Part shown: in pieces, positions 50,801 through 62,033 of the stretch | Position numbering within the stretch: the first letter of the stretch is position 1 | How the letters are laid out: every line of letters starts with the position of its first letter | NCBI GenBank assembly: GCA_026874595.1 | Contig: CM049318.1 | Location: 10,767,241 to 10,831,240, forward strand | DNA length: 64,000 nucleotides | DNA from: Sipunculus nudus | Lineage: Eukaryota; Annelida; Sipuncula; Golfingiida; Sipunculidae | Direction of reading: 5' to 3' | The notes under the pieces: generated by a model | What the model was told of the DNA's origin: nothing | Seen by the model: the letters and a program-made list of their open reading frames with translations, nothing else | Databases searched by the model: none | Position numbers and translations under genes: made by a program

Positions 50801-53800
50801 TGAGAGCCTAGCAAAAAATTATTAAAATACAGATCAGATGTGTAGAGACAGGATAGATCCACTCAGATAAGAACATATTGAAATTATATACAGTGAGTTC
50901 TGGCTAACATGACCACCTGCTGGACCAGACAAGGTGGTTGTGTTAGTAGGGTGGTTGTGCTAGTGGGAGTTTTTCGTTACATTATTCCGGGACCAAAAAG
51001 AGTGGTCATCATAGTGGGGTGTTGTGAAAGTGGGGTGGTCATCCGGGGAGGTTTCACGGTAACTTGTTGTCACTGATAACACAAGAACATATAAAGATGC
51101 ATCCTGACCTTTTGTAATGCTGCTTCATGATGACGGCGCATAAACGCTCCACCAGACTTTGGGGCGTTACCCTGGTTATCTCGTACACTCTGTACAGTGC
51201 CTCGCTTAGCACGTACAACATAACGATGGAAGGTCTTATGTACCACCACATGTTCACTGAAAAATTAAGAACATGCTTACACTGTTGACTTGATTTTTTT
51301 CTGGCATTTAAATAAAGGCTACTTTCCCTGTAATTAATTATAATTTATTACATTATATTTGCAACTTTAATTTTCTAAAGTCTGCTTTAAATCTATAAAA
51401 CAAGTGACCCATGGGTCATGACGCTCAGCTGACTGGGAAGAGATTTGCAAAAGGAAATTTTATCATCTGAATCGAAGTATATACCCATTCAACTGAAGCA
51501 TCAAACAGATTAACAAACAGGCTGAGATTGTGTCTGTATTAATTTATCTAAAAAATAGAGAAAAAATGTGTAAACTTTAAAAAAATTACAGGTGGCTCCA
51601 CCAGTCTGCAGAAACTAATACAAGTGACCCATGGGTCATGACGCTCAGCTGACAAGCATTACCTGTATTTAAAGCCTGATGGTATACCATATGGTATCTG
51701 ACCATACTTGAAAGATGGAAGGTTTGGGATGAAAAGTCTGACTTGAAATGCATCCACAACTTTTTTCAAGAAGCTGGTCCTGTGACATTGACCTTTGACC
51801 CTAAGACCTAAATATCAAAAGGTTTGTTCCTCTATTGACATGTAAGGTTTGGGATGATTATTTTGGCTATAAGAATTAATTCTGGGAGGTGCAAACAAAC
51901 CCCGTAACTCAGAGAATATAGGTCACAGTGACCTAATTTCAGATCTGCAAGGAGATCTTTTTAGAACTTCTAAGACTGCATAGGGTTCATGTATCTAGCC
52001 CTTACAGTTACAATTTGTGCCCTGCTAACAGCCGGACGGCTGGCCGGATGGACAGACGAAAGGACGACGGACAAAGACCCACCGCTATAGCACAGCATGA
52101 CTAAAAGTCAGCTGAGCTAAAAATCACTGAAACTGCACTGACAAAAGGATTTCTAAGGTGGCTAACTGGCAGACATAATGGATTTCTGACAAGTCTGACA
52201 TTTGATATCACACATCCTCCAATAAGAGACCAAACTTGTAGCAAATTCTCCAAAGGATGTTACAGTAATGAATGTCTAAAACAATTCAAAAAGCATTTTC
52301 AGGCCCTCATATTAGATTTATAGATATGCAAATGTAAAAAGTGTAAGTCCAATATTTTTTATTATCACTCTGCTTTTCAATGGGATCAGCAGGGTAGGTA
52401 AACTGCAAAACCTGAAAGAAAAGAAATGCAGAAAGCATGACTAAAGGTCTTGTAATAAAAAAAACCATCCTAAATCCGGGTACACATCCACATATTATGA
52501 GAACAAACATTTGCTTTTATATCTGGTGATTTATATAAAAATATTCAGATATCTAGGAAACTAAGTTTATTGCTATGATTCCATAAAATAAACTACAAAA
52601 TGTTCCCATCATCTTATAAATCAGTAGCTAAACCTTAATACTATACTCTCACAGTCTTAATGCCTGGCTGAAGCATTCTGGCAACAGTGTTTTTGTTATG
52701 CAGTAACGAGGTATTTATCACTCAGCCTTATCACTTAACAGGCTGATACAAAAGAGAGTCATATGTCACCAGCATCACTCACAATTACAGCCACACAGTG
52801 AGATGTACCATAACCAATGGTTATATGTGCAAGAAAAATAGAGATGGTCTACAAAATAAGTTATTGTGAACATCCCTGACCTATAACCTTGGCCTTTTGC
52901 CAACATATCAACTGGATTCTTTCTAAATGATGGGTAACTTCTAACCACTTACATCTGGCCGGGTGTAATTACTTGGCAACCAATGAGTGAATAACTTAGA
53001 CCTGCAACCTTTAACCTCCTGACCAGCTGACCTCAAAATCAATTAGTTATTTCTTCATGCAAAAAAGACCCATAAATATGAAGTTTGAATCACATTCAGT
53101 GATGCATAGATGTGGCATATGTGATGACTGAAGGTCTGGGTTGAACAGTTTCACTTGAAATATGTTCACAAGCATTTAGAACAATATTGTGACCTTGACC
53201 TTTGATCTTTTGAACTCAACATCAATAGGCTTCTTCTCCTATTGGTAGGTAAGCCATGTATGACAGATGGAAAGTATAGATTGAAAAGTTTGCCTGAAAA
53301 TGACTCCACGCAAGAAGAGGGTGCTGTTAACTTGACCTTTGACCTCAAAATCAACAAGTCTTTTCCCCTGTTGGCAGAGAAGTGATATCAGTGCTGAAAG
53401 GTTTGGAATGAAAGGTCTAGCTTGAAATGTGTCCAAAACCTTTTCAAAGAAGTGGATCCTGTGACCCTGACCTTTGACCTTGTGACCTCAACATCTATAG
53501 GATTCTTCTCCCACTTAGTAGGTGAGCTATATGTGAAAGATCAAAGAATTGGGATGAAGGTTTGGCTTAAAATGCATCCACAGGCTTTTCAAAGAAGTTG
53601 GTTCTGTGACCTTGACCTTTGACCTTGTGACCTCAAAATAATTATGGTTCTTCCCCTGTTGGTAGGTGAGCTGTATGTGAAAGATGGAAGGTTTGGGATG
53701 AAAATTTTGGCTAAAGAATTATTTCTGGGGGTGCAAACACACCCCATAACTTCGAGAATATAGGTCGCAGTGACCTAATTTCAGGTTTGCAAGGAGATCT

Positions 53801-56800
53801 TTTTAGAACCTCTAAGACTGCATAGGGTTCATGGCCCTAGCTCCTACAGTTACGATTTGTGCCCTGCTAATGGACGGACGGCCGGCCGGATGGACAGACG
53901 GAAGGACGACGGACAAAGACCCATTGCTATAGCCCAGCATAACTGAAAGTCAGCTGAGCTAAAAAAAAGAAAATAATTTTTTTTTTTTTTCTATTTTGTG
54001 AAGGACTTAATGTTTGCTGTCCAAAACATCACATTTATATAAATTCAGAAGTAAAAAATCAACCTTTATGGAAAAAAATACTTTGAAACATAGCCCTGAA
54101 AAACTCATGAAATATCTGTAGGCACCTAATTTCCATAAAATTATCTAACATAATGAAACACATAATGTCAATAAAGTTTTCTAAACAATCCTTGTCTAAA
54201 ATGCATAATGTTTCTTGTCTCTCCAATCATAAGTATGTTATTACAGGTACATCTGGAAACATGGTTCAAATGAAGTTACATTTTCAACCTTGTCGGTATT
54301 TTCGTTTGAATTTGAAAAAAGACACTTCAATTGTTCCAAAATCTTAAAGAATTTATGGGGCCATAAACATTTAAGCTATGGAGATTTTTTAAATAATGAG
54401 ATACATCTGGACAAACAGATGCATTATGTCTATTTCATCTGGCCTCCATGATGAAAATGTCAGTGGTGCTGATATCTCATAGAAACTGACACCTGGTGGA
54501 GGAGTTTGGTACTATTACTGGGTAATCAGTTTCTGGAGGTAATCTGTCTGGAGTGAACTGTGAAGTAGCAGTTTGAGTTGTTTTACCCTTCAAACACAGC
54601 AGCAGCAAAGTGACCCCCTGCAAGCATCATCACCACCCACTTCATCTTCTTTGGCATCTCTGTTGCCATAGAAATAAGTTCCTCCACACTTTCAGCTTGA
54701 TTCTAACAAAAGAGATAAACTATATTTTTAACTGAACTAAAGTCCCATATATTGATATATTTAAACTCACCTTATACATCTTATACATCATATTTTATCT
54801 CATTAAGATAACAAAAAGAGAACATGCTATGTACATGATATTAACAGAATCACCAGGCTGCAATGACAAATATGTTTTTACAAATATCTGAAGAAATATT
54901 TCCATAATTACCAGTTTTTTATTGATCAGAGAAATAAATACCTTCTTCCCGTGCAGGACACATCTGTAAATGGAGACAAGAGCTCCGTCTTTATTGTAGA
55001 AAAACACACGAGGATGTCGTCGACCAGCGCCCTCTATATGTACAGCTTCTTCATCATCACTCTCTGAGTCTATGGTCACATGACCTGTCTTGCCACTCTC
55101 TGTGTCAGATACATCATCTTCAGTACCTGACCCTGATATACTGGAAATGTCTCCTGAAAAAAAAACTTGAACATTCACAATGGATCATGACAAAATATAG
55201 AACCAGTAAGCTGGTGCCAGACTTCAAATCTATTTTTTATAACCAATGATATTTTGAGCTTGAATTCCATATGTGCATCTAAAATGCATACGCATATTAA
55301 TATGTGGAGACAGTCAGAAAACAGTTGCCTGGAATTCCATTCATACGGATGTGTAGGCATTACAAATGCAGAATTAATTGGGCTCCCCAATTTCCTAACA
55401 CATTTATATGTGCATGAAAATTAGTTATATCCATAAATCTTGACAAAACCCATGAAATAAGTGAGTGCTGTAAAAACAGTACCAACATCATCTATGTCCT
55501 CCTTTCCCATTATATTGTCTCTACAACCAATTTTCTTTCAAATCTGAGCTGGGTAGGATGCTTCATTGTTTAATTTCTTATTGTCATTTATACATGAATG
55601 TTAAGAAGGACATGGTTACCTGTCATTTCTTCAAACACATCCTCAGACACAGCAAGCTGGCCCTGCAGTCTTCTCTTCAAGTTAAACCTGTGCCAGTCAG
55701 TCTTGTAGTGCTGAACCTGACAAAGGTTAGTCATAATCACAAACATGCTTACTATGATTGAAAGTCTAAAATATTAATGTTTATCTTCAGATTGGTTTTA
55801 CATACAGTGTCTACCTAATGGCAACATCTTTCAACATTCACACATTAGACATAATTCATCTCTGATTATAAATTTAGTCTCTTTATAATGATATAAGAGC
55901 AGACTAGTATTCATAGACTGGTATCTGCATCACAGAGGCTCAATTTAGCTTAACAGGTAAACAGTAAGCATTATTTTTCCCTGCTTAAGCCTTTTTCAGG
56001 CATGTCAAGCTTCTTTTAAACTGCTAGCTGATATAGCCAGAAACACTCTATGTGGATATTTTGAAAAAAGACTAAATGAACAGATTTTTTAATCCCCTTG
56101 ATATGTGGGTCACAATCTAACAGCTCAGGGTTTTTTTATAGCCTATACCTTTAAAGTTTTGTGTGTCTTTAACTAAGTCTGGGTCACAATATACAATTTT
56201 TACTGCCTCTAGTTCTGGCTGTTTAATACCTTCCTATTAGAGTGTCATAATGTGCCATCCAGCCCTTGTGAAAAACACTTATATGCTTCTGGTTCCTCCG
56301 TTAGAGGAAGGGCGGTCTACTGACACCCTCCTTCATCTCCACTCTGATGGGTAACTGACCTGCCTGCCTCGGCTGAGCATGATGAAAATTATTTAATTGC
56401 CAATAATTATATCACAAAAATTTCCAATACTGGAATTTATTTTAAAAACTACTTTAGCTTTTTTATGTGACATAAGAGAAACTAAAAGGACCATATGACC
56501 TTCATGCCACAGGTGTAATATTCAAAATTACCCACCTGCTGATCTCTGTCTGTGAATGTACAACTACAGCTGGTACACTGCATGGAGTCCGACACGGTGG
56601 GGACTTCCTGCTCTCCTGGCTCTGTTATACAGAATGTGCAGATACTGAAACTGTCTTGAATTAAACATAAAGATAAATTTTATACATTCAATGTCTTCAA
56701 ACAGTCTTCAAAAGACATTATGACCTTCAATAGCAGTAAAGATATTTTAATTAATCAAGCAAGATATAGGTGCTTGGAACTGTTTTAAACTGCAAATATG

Positions 56801-56803
56801 TAA

Positions 56804-56853
<50 letters not shown>

Positions 56854-56873
56854 TTTATATATATATATATCTC

Positions 56874-56908
<35 letters not shown>

Positions 56909-57254
56909 CACACACATTTATATATATATATCTCACAGGTCTATGTAATGATAAAAGATATGCTTCCAAAATTCACATTACCCTTACTCTTTTACAAAAT
57001 GTAATACCTGTGACTAAATGACAATAAAAGATATTTAAAGATAATTTAAAGATATATAAAAGTGTTAAAGTGTTAAAAAACAAACCTGAACATTGTTCCT
57101 GACAATCTTGCGTGATGGCTATCACTGAATCTGGTGTTTCAACATTGCTTTCTTTTTTTACTGCAGCCACCTGGAGGCCTTTCAAGCAGTTTGCTATCTC
57201 TTCTTTATCATACAGTTTTATATACTGTTTTGCTTCTTTCTTAACTGCTGCCAT
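38834..57254 (-). CDS. ANKZF1: Ankyrin repeat and zinc finger domain-containing protein 1 (Vms1-type peptidyl-tRNA hydrolase), 16 coding exons
   Basis: Releases nascent chains from stalled 60S ribosomes in ribosome quality control and acts at mitochondria under stress (family knowledge). Exons in coding order: 57254-57086, 56654-56536, 55716-55620, 55153-54942, 54702-54587, 51256-51109, 50194-49972, 46335-46204, 45847-45653, 44830-44714, 42720-42585, 42168-42057, 40924-40826, 40393-40313, 39279-39209, 38957-38834. All are GT-AG with matching phases; 716 aa against ~726 in human. C2H2 finger: CTSC then HYKTDWH (~87-105). VLRF1 domain ~180-310: the RAKRGTVQS block places the catalytic Gln at ~260, then SGGAFMRRHHEAALQK. 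Lys/Glu-rich linker with KKKKKR. Ankyrin repeat ~524-560. Coiled coil ~593-670. C-terminal treble clef with Cys 678, 681, 699 and 703. No 5' UTR exon was identified. Confidence 0.95.
39548..40290. mobile_element. MITE with pogo/Tc1-like ends and TA target duplication (ANKZF1 last-but-one introns)
   Basis: The left end CAGTGGAGTGCCGTTCATC and the right end GATGAACGGTGCTCCACTG are near-perfect inverted repeats of about 24 bp. They are flanked by TA at 39546-39547 and 40291-40292. Ends beginning CAGTGGAG/CAGTAGAA with TA duplications are typical of the pogo/Tigger branch of Tc1-mariner. The interior (~690 bp) has no transposase. The right end lies 22 bp from an ANKZF1 exon (40313), very near its splice donor. 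Confidence 0.8.
43441..44098. mobile_element. Foldback MITE with ~163-bp arms and TCAAA target duplication (ANKZF1 intron 10)
   Basis: Arms 43441-43603 and 43936-44098 are inverse of each other at high identity, with outer end TCACAGGCGCTTGAATCGC. They are flanked by TCAAA at 43436-43440 and 44099-44103. A second, inner inverted pair lies near 43768 and 43915 (CTAGTCTGCATCCATTAAGC and its complement). No transposase is encoded. The high arm identity suggests a recent insertion. Confidence 0.85.
45844..45847 (-). promoter_or_regulatory. Tandem NAGNAG splice acceptor before ANKZF1 exon 9
   Basis: On the - strand the acceptor reads AAAAAGAAGAATCC, offering AG|AAGAAT or AGAAG|AAT. Both keep phase 1 and differ by one Glu codon. 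The pyrimidine tract before it is poor. Either choice gives an open frame, so both isoforms may exist. Confidence 0.55.
46420..49178 (+). pseudogene. 5'-truncated, inactivated non-LTR retrotransposon (LINE) in ANKZF1 intron 7
   Basis: It begins inside an apurinic-like endonuclease: FLIIGDLNARTGLLDDF near 46530-46580, then NGRRLIDLCKNTDLKIVNGR and SLVDYVLASP. A stop at ~46588, a frameshift near 47300-47345 and a stop (TAA ~47548) break the frame before the largely open reverse transcriptase. It lies antisense to ANKZF1, with its 5' edge about 85 bp from exon 8. A MITE (49179-49600) abuts the 3' end. Confidence 0.85.
47577..48944 (+). CDS. Reverse transcriptase portion of the LINE (455-codon open frame)
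   Basis: The frame holds the RT blocks in order: LKNNKACGIDNL (~50-61), NYRGITLLSCLGKL (~114-127), FVDYKKAFD (~185-193), GVRQGENLSPLLFAIYLND (~243-261) and the catalytic YADD (~300-303). LLYGSEIW lies near the end. The frame ends soon after FEKRFLKSVLRVNKS, shorter than intact relatives, which usually continue. The Met at 47577 is probably internal: coding similarity continues upstream (EYWKILNKASS) across a stop. Asp residues needed for catalysis are present, but the element as a whole is broken. The exact LINE clade is not determined. Confidence 0.85.
   Translation: MKHFEKLNEPLTAHNTETNQSFDPREINHSINEFINNDITTEELQPLIRKLKNNKACGIDNLTNEFIKNCPKEMLELIVKFFNIVLHSGRIPSDWCVGIIQPIYKNKSSVSDPDNYRGITLLSCLGKLFTTTLNARLTNYINACGILGDEQAGFREGYSTLDHIFVLHSLIELYIQNKKRLYCSFVDYKKAFDLIDRSSLWGKLISNGINGKVITVIYNMYNNAKSCVKNGKMLSDFFTCNIGVRQGENLSPLLFAIYLNDFEYSIKNSYRGLEFAADKIRNSLSDDDIEIFLRMYVLLYADDTVVMAETAEELQAALTGVHNYCKKWLLTVNTSKTKVVIFSKGKVRSHPAFYFGDDTLEVVDDYTYLGITFNFNGMFHKALSKQVSKAKLAMYSLKTKGQKLQLPVDIICELFDAMVIPILLYGSEIWVSQNLDHIKMFEKRFLKSVLRVNKS
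49179..49600. mobile_element. MITE family E, copy 2 (ANKZF1 intron 7)
   Basis: It matches 35033-35473. Ends TGGTGCCCAATCACC and GGTGAATGGGCACC are inverse of each other and flanked by TTTAA at 49174-49178 and 49601-49605, a possible 5-bp target duplication. Non-coding. Confidence 0.75.
50891..51059. mobile_element. Short MITE with TA flanks (ANKZF1 intron 6)
   Basis: Ends CAGTGAGTTCTGGCTAACATGACCACC and GGTGGTCATCCGGGGAGGTTTCACGG are imperfect inverted repeats flanked by TA (50889-50890, 51060-51061). The interior is GTGGTNNTNNTAGTGGG-like. Its right end lies ~50 bp from ANKZF1 exon 6. Confidence 0.6.
51401..51620 (-). mobile_element. HINE-like repeat (family S), 3' end fragment, inverse
   Basis: It begins with CAAGTGACCCATGGGTCATG then ACGCTCAGCTGA, the complement of the family 3' end. 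It contains the ACAGGTGG...CCACCAGTCTGCAG block, and stops where the next copy begins. Confidence 0.7.
51621..52118 (-). mobile_element. HINE-like repeat (family S), both ends present, inverse
   Basis: It starts with CAAGTGACCCATGGGTCATG and ends with ACTAAAAGTCAGCTGAGCT next to an A run (T on the other strand). A GGACGGCTGGCCGGATGGAC / GACGACGGAC tract lies just inside the 5' end. The interior is nearly identical to 53690-53960. Confidence 0.75.
52890..53960 (-). mobile_element. HINE-like repeat (family S) with a tandem core, inverse
   Basis: The 5' end (53960) reads AACTGAAAGTCAGCTGAGCT next to an A run, with the GGACGGACGGCCGGCCGGATG microsatellite-like tract inside. The core is a tandem array (next entry). 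The 3' end is not clear and the lower limit is approximate. Confidence 0.6.
53160..53700 (-). repeat. Tandem repeat of ~140-150 bp containing DR1 nuclear-receptor motifs
   Basis: Units contain TGAAAGATGGAAGGTTTGGG-like, AA(A/T)ATG(C/T)(A/G)TCCACA and GTGACCTTGACCTTTGACCT blocks. TGACCTTTGACCT is the perfect complement of the DR1 consensus AGGTCA-A-AGGTCA and occurs at 53333-53345, 53468-53480 and 53613-53625. One-mismatch forms lie at 53196-53208 and, outside the array, 51789-51801. The array lies in ANKZF1 intron 5. Confidence 0.75.
56806..56935. repeat. (AT)n / ATATACACACACATTTATAT compound microsatellite
   Basis: Long AT runs with two copies of an ACACACACATTTATATATAT block, in ANKZF1 intron 1. 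Confidence 0.9.
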
Positions 57255-57359
57255 CTTTTTGTACTCTATAAAGAAAAGAAAATATATAAAAATATTAAAC
57301 CTTATTCCACCCTCTGGATTCATGTGATCAGAAAAAGAATTAAAATGGTGTGAGAATTA

Positions 57360-57520
57360 CAGTGAAACCTGTGTTAGGAGACCATCCATGGGACTGGTCA
57401 AAAGTGGTCCTAATTCACAGGTGGTCTTATTAGACAGGTTGGTTATAACCAATATGCATGCTTTTGGTTCACCCAAGGGTGGTCTCATAACACAGGGGGT
57501 CTTTCAGACAGGTTCCACTG
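57360..57520. mobile_element. 161-bp MITE with TA target duplication, 105 bp upstream of the ANKZF1 start codon
   Basis: Ends CAGTGAAACCTGTGTTAGGAGACC and GGTCTTTCAGACAGGTTCCACTG are inverse of each other and flanked by TA (57358-57359, 57521-57522). The pogo/Tigger-like end sequence resembles the elements at 39548 and 50891. Its place makes it a candidate part of the ANKZF1 promoter or 5' UTR. Confidence 0.75.
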
Positions 57521-57529
57521 TAAATTGTA

Positions 57530-58905
57530 GTCTATACTGTGCCACAAATGGTTTAACTCAGAGATCTTTTGCTTTTATCATCAAAATACTAATAGAAAAA
57601 GTGGACAATGCATATCAAAACCAATAAAAGTAAAACTCTACCTCTCTTTCACAAGTTTACTTAATTTCCTTTAATTAGTGTAAGGGATTTACAAAAAATA
57701 TCATTTAAGTATATTTATAATCAAATCATTATGAATAAAACTTCAAAACTAGTGGCAAAAAAAGAAAATAACCAGCAAATATGAGCATTTTAATTAGAAA
57801 TGGGCAACTGCCTACCGTATGTTTATTTCACTACACTTGGTGTTCATGAAAACCTTTATGTGTGGGAAATATCTGATACACACAGACGTTCGTACTGTCT
57901 GTACAAGTTTGTTATTTGTAAATATCACATTTAAATTTGAACTTATTTGTCATTAAATGAGTGACAATGGAATTATTTATTTATTAAATTTCGCCTGTTT
58001 TGTATATATATAAATTATTCTTTAAAAATAAAATTGGTGTCTGTGATGAAATGAAACATATTTGAAATGATAAAAACTGATTTCATAATCTGAGACACAA
58101 GAAAGAGAAAGAAAAAAATATGAATAGAAGAATACTTCTGAATTCTGATCAAATTTATCAATGATCTGATAACTTCCACAATAATTTTTTGTCCATTCAT
58201 GAGTGACTCAAATGTTTTCTGAATGTCTGGTCTAGTGACAATATCTAGAGATAAATATCCAATAAATCTTACAAGTTTTAGCATTAAATCACATGCTCAG
58301 TAGACAATGAAGTGCCAGCAAGACCCTATGTAAGGGTAAAATTACTCAATATTAAGACTTATGTTATAATTCTTGTGGTAAGTCTACATGACTATATTGT
58401 GCCATATGTGTAGGGCTTAATGGCCTTCTGTATGCAACTGGAATATCAGAGTCTGAAGAGATTACTTTTTGCAAATCCAAATTCTGGGGGAGAAACATGG
58501 AAACAGCTAGGCATGAGTATAGAACCAAGCCTACATTCCAATCTGGCCAAGATGAGTCTTAACAGGCTGAAACCTTCTAATAATGGTATGTTAGCCTTGA
58601 AAGGCTATTCAATAACTAAAACTGAAGTATATTCACATTCTCTCAGTTAATATTTGGACTTCTTTTACTTGCTGTTTCTTGTTTCATTTTCAACTAACAT
58701 ATTCATTACTGTTTGTGTCTCACTGGGTTGTGTACCCTTGTGCACAAAATAAGTCATACACTATCCAAATGGGGTGGCTTTAGTGGAGGTGTGGGGGTGG
58801 CAGCCCCCCTTTTTATTTATTCTTATGTTTTAGTACATATTCTGCTTTTATTTTTTTTACATTCTCATTATTGACCATTATCCAGTGCTAGCCCATTTAT
58901 AAACT
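57530..58905. other. Upstream region of ANKZF1; no gene recognised
   Basis: AT-rich sequence with no clear CpG-rich promoter, no ETS/NRF-1 motifs like those of NDUFA10, and no protein-like exon. The ANKZF1 promoter presumably lies at the low end. Confidence 0.4.
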
Positions 58906-58909
58906 AGAA

Positions 58910-59905
58910 TACGGGTAATCAACAAGCGCCTACTTGAATCCGCCGAAATCAGAGTGGGACGGGTGAAGTTGGGCATGGATTGAGTGGCAAGGGAAACAGA
59001 GTGAGGTGTGTTGCATATTAGCATGGATGTCTGCAGCCAAAATGTGTATGAAGGTGGCACCACCTGCCACAAAATCCAGAAAGCTATCCAAGTTGTATAC
59101 ATATGCAAAATTTAAGGCAGACAAGTCAAACTACTGCTTGTATATGATAGGTTTTATCCCACAGCAGACAAACAGAAGGACGCTGTGCAAAAATGGTTGC
59201 AGGTGGTGCCACCAGTTTTGTGTCTGATAAAGAGCTATGAGAGATCTATACACATGCAAAATTTCAGGGGGATATGTCAAACCAGTTCTGAGATATTAGC
59301 ATGGATGTCTGCAGCGTAAACATAAATGTAGGTGGCACCACCTGCCACAAAATCCGGAAAGCTTTCCAAGTTGTTTATACATGCAAAATTTTAGGCAGAT
59401 AAGTCAAACCAATGCAGAGATAGGAGCGTTTTTTCCCACGGCAGACAAACATATGGACCTGATGCAAAAATGGTTGCAGGTGGCTCCACCAGGTTTGAGT
59501 ATGATAAAGAGCAATGTGAGATTTATACACATTTAAATTTCAGGAGGATATGTCAACCCAATCCTTAGATATAAGCCTGGATGTCTGCAGCCTGAACGTG
59601 AATGTAGGTGGCCCCACCTGTCATGAAATCAAAAAAAGCTATCCAGGATGTATACACATGCACAGTTTCAGGTGGATAAGTCCAACCACTGCAGAGATAT
59701 GAGTGATTCTATCCTGAGGCAGATGAACAGATGGATGCTATGCAAAAATGGTTGTAGGTGACACCACCATTTTTTGTGCATGTTATAAAGCTATCCAAGA
59801 GCTACATTTGTGCAAAATATTTAGCCTGATTGGTCAAATGAGTGCGAAGATATGAGGGTTTATGTGTCAAAACAGACACACAGATGGATGCACTGGAGAG
59901 AGAAA
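58910..59905. repeat. Family D tandem-repeat element, copy 2
   Basis: It begins like copy 1 (AATCCGCCGAAATCAGAGTGG). Units of ~290 bp follow: GGATGTCTGCAGCC, GTAGGTGGCACCACCTG(C/T)CA, ATGCA(A/C)A(A/G)TTTCAGG, CAGACAAACA, AAAAATGGTTGCAGGTGG. The palindromic box here is mostly GGTGGCACCACC rather than GGTGGCGCCACC. Confidence 0.65.
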
Positions 59906-59909
59906 AGGT

Positions 59910-60495
59910 CAGAGGTCAATGCAAACTATTTTCCAGTGGCGGAACCCGGTCAAAAAAATAGTATCCGCAAAACTTTGTTTTGGCATATACAATTACAGCC
60001 CAATTCCCCAATTTATCAACGTTATTTTATGAACCATTATTCACATGGGAGAATCGATCCCTGTAGCACAGTGACTTCTGGTGGACATTGCCGTAGATAC
60101 TCAGTCTCAGTAGACAGCAGAGTTGGTTATGCAGAAAGGTTCTGAGCATGTGGTTGGTTGTTTGAATCCAGTTCTGTTATCACATCTTTTGAGTGTTGTT
60201 CTCAATTTACTAATAATTCATGTAATACTCTTATTCCTGATTGCAAATCACAGAGGCAAAACTATAAAATCTGTCCTACCATACCTGTCCAACGGTGATC
60301 CCATGCACATCGAGTACTTTCTACCTTTCCAGCCCCGACATTATTACACTAAGTCTATGTCATAATAGACGTATTATATTTTTTAATCCATGGTCTTCTC
60401 TCACATTTGAGTAGTTATGGTATCATATTGTCTATTGTTGATATCCCACCTGGATTCAACATCCACCATTAAACCTCCCTGTTCTTGTTTAAAAA
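59910..60495. other. No gene recognised
   Basis: Sequence between two repeat elements with no supported gene or bounded element. Confidence 0.4.
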
Positions 60496-60499
60496 AAAA

Positions 60500-61850
60500 C
60501 AAGGGACCCATGGGTCATGGCACTCAGCTGAAGTTTGAAATTTTTGCAAATGCAAAATATGCAAAATATTCTATTGTAACGTTTTTCATATATATATATA
60601 TATATAAGCATACGAGAAGTTATGAGGAAAGGGGCCCTCCTACTTGGTTATAGTAAAGTTCTAAATATATGATTGCAAAACTAATACTCTGACAAGACTG
60701 TCATGAAGAAAAACAGTAAATGTTTTGAGATACTGTGATGCATATGAAAAATTTACAAATGGACAATCAAGTGGACAGAATGGACTGATACCTTTATTTC
60801 ACTTTCAAAGGAATTATGCATTAAGTTTTTATTAAAGCATATTTTTTAAGCATACCCACTGTTTCCATTAATAGTTTTTATCAGATTCATTTTTTTTTAC
60901 AAGTAAAAAAAATCTGAAAATATAAGTTAATATATCAGAATTCTAAGTTGCAATCATTATTTCTCCAGAGTGTAGCTCATACTGGGTCAAATTATGCATA
61001 CACATATATTTTATTATTTTTAAATCACAAATATTTAAACTGAATTTAAAAGAAAAATTGCCATAACATGGCATCTTCAAGATTATTTCTTGAATCACTA
61101 TTAAAAAGTTTTGTACATTGGATTTTCTAGTACATGCTTAATTTTATTCACCAAAATAAAAGATTCAGTAAATTTGATAAAATAAAAACATCTTTTCAAA
61201 TAAAGTTTACACACTGTTGGTTGAATGAGGGACAAACAATGTCAATATTATATCATTGTTTGAATTACTATCTCAGCTATAATTTATTACTGGACTTAAT
61301 AGTCAATTTCACACCTGGTGAAGTTTTTACTCTTCTGAAGTAAGGAATTACTTATCTGATGAACATCCACATTTTCATAGCAATGCACCACTTTGTGGTC
61401 ACAATTAAATGTGCACTTTAATCATTGTAACTCTGGTGGTACAAAGTAAAATCTAAAATGTAGCATAGGATAGAATAAGAATGAATCAAATACAAAAGAT
61501 TATAACATTAATCTGGTTTATGCACAATCTGGGGGGGGGGGGGGGGAGTACAGGGCAGAAGGAAAGCCTGCTAGTAATGGTCAAGCTGAGCCAAGGCAAG
61601 CTGCCTGGAGTGGGTTACATAACACAAGTGAAGGCTTTACTACTAGGTGGGTATGATGTTAACAACACTTGACATGGTGTATGAAAACTTGAATAAATGC
61701 TATTCTTTTCAATCAATTCCTTTGAAATTTCAGATTTAAAAAGATTAAATCCTTATGTATATATGCTGTGAAAATTAAATCAACAGTGCTTGCAAGGAAA
61801 AAACATTCCGTTGCCAAAGTTTGACAAAATTTAAGGTATTAATTTTTAAT
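60500..61850 (-). mobile_element. HINE-like repeat (family S), inverse, 5' end missing
   Basis: It starts with CAAGGGACCCATGGGTCATG then GCACTCAGCTGA. The remainder is the inverse of 31400-33314, including CAATTAAATGTGCACTTTAATC, the CTCTGGTGGTACAAAGTAAAATC region and a poly-G (61531-61546). The 5' hairpin and GTCC tract are absent; the copy ends before the LTR retrotransposon. Confidence 0.7.
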
Positions 61851-62033
61851 ATATGCTAATTGACACAAATGTGCTACCCGCCTAGTGTATGTCAAATGGA
61901 ATGTCATAAATAATGAAATAAGTTAGGGAAAACATAATTTCTGCAGTGCATTAAAAGGTCAGTTTATATTAAAATGAAATATCAGATCATAAAGTGTAGT
62001 TAGAGAGACAGAGCTAATAATATTTGGTAAAGT

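Noticed and set aside
52307-52510. Open frame on - resembling an extra ANKZF1 exon (preceded by a CAG acceptor-like site)
   Set aside because: ANKZF1 exon 54587-54702 (phase 2) joins in frame directly to 51109-51256 and gives the expected conserved sequence; including this piece would interrupt the VLRF1 domain.
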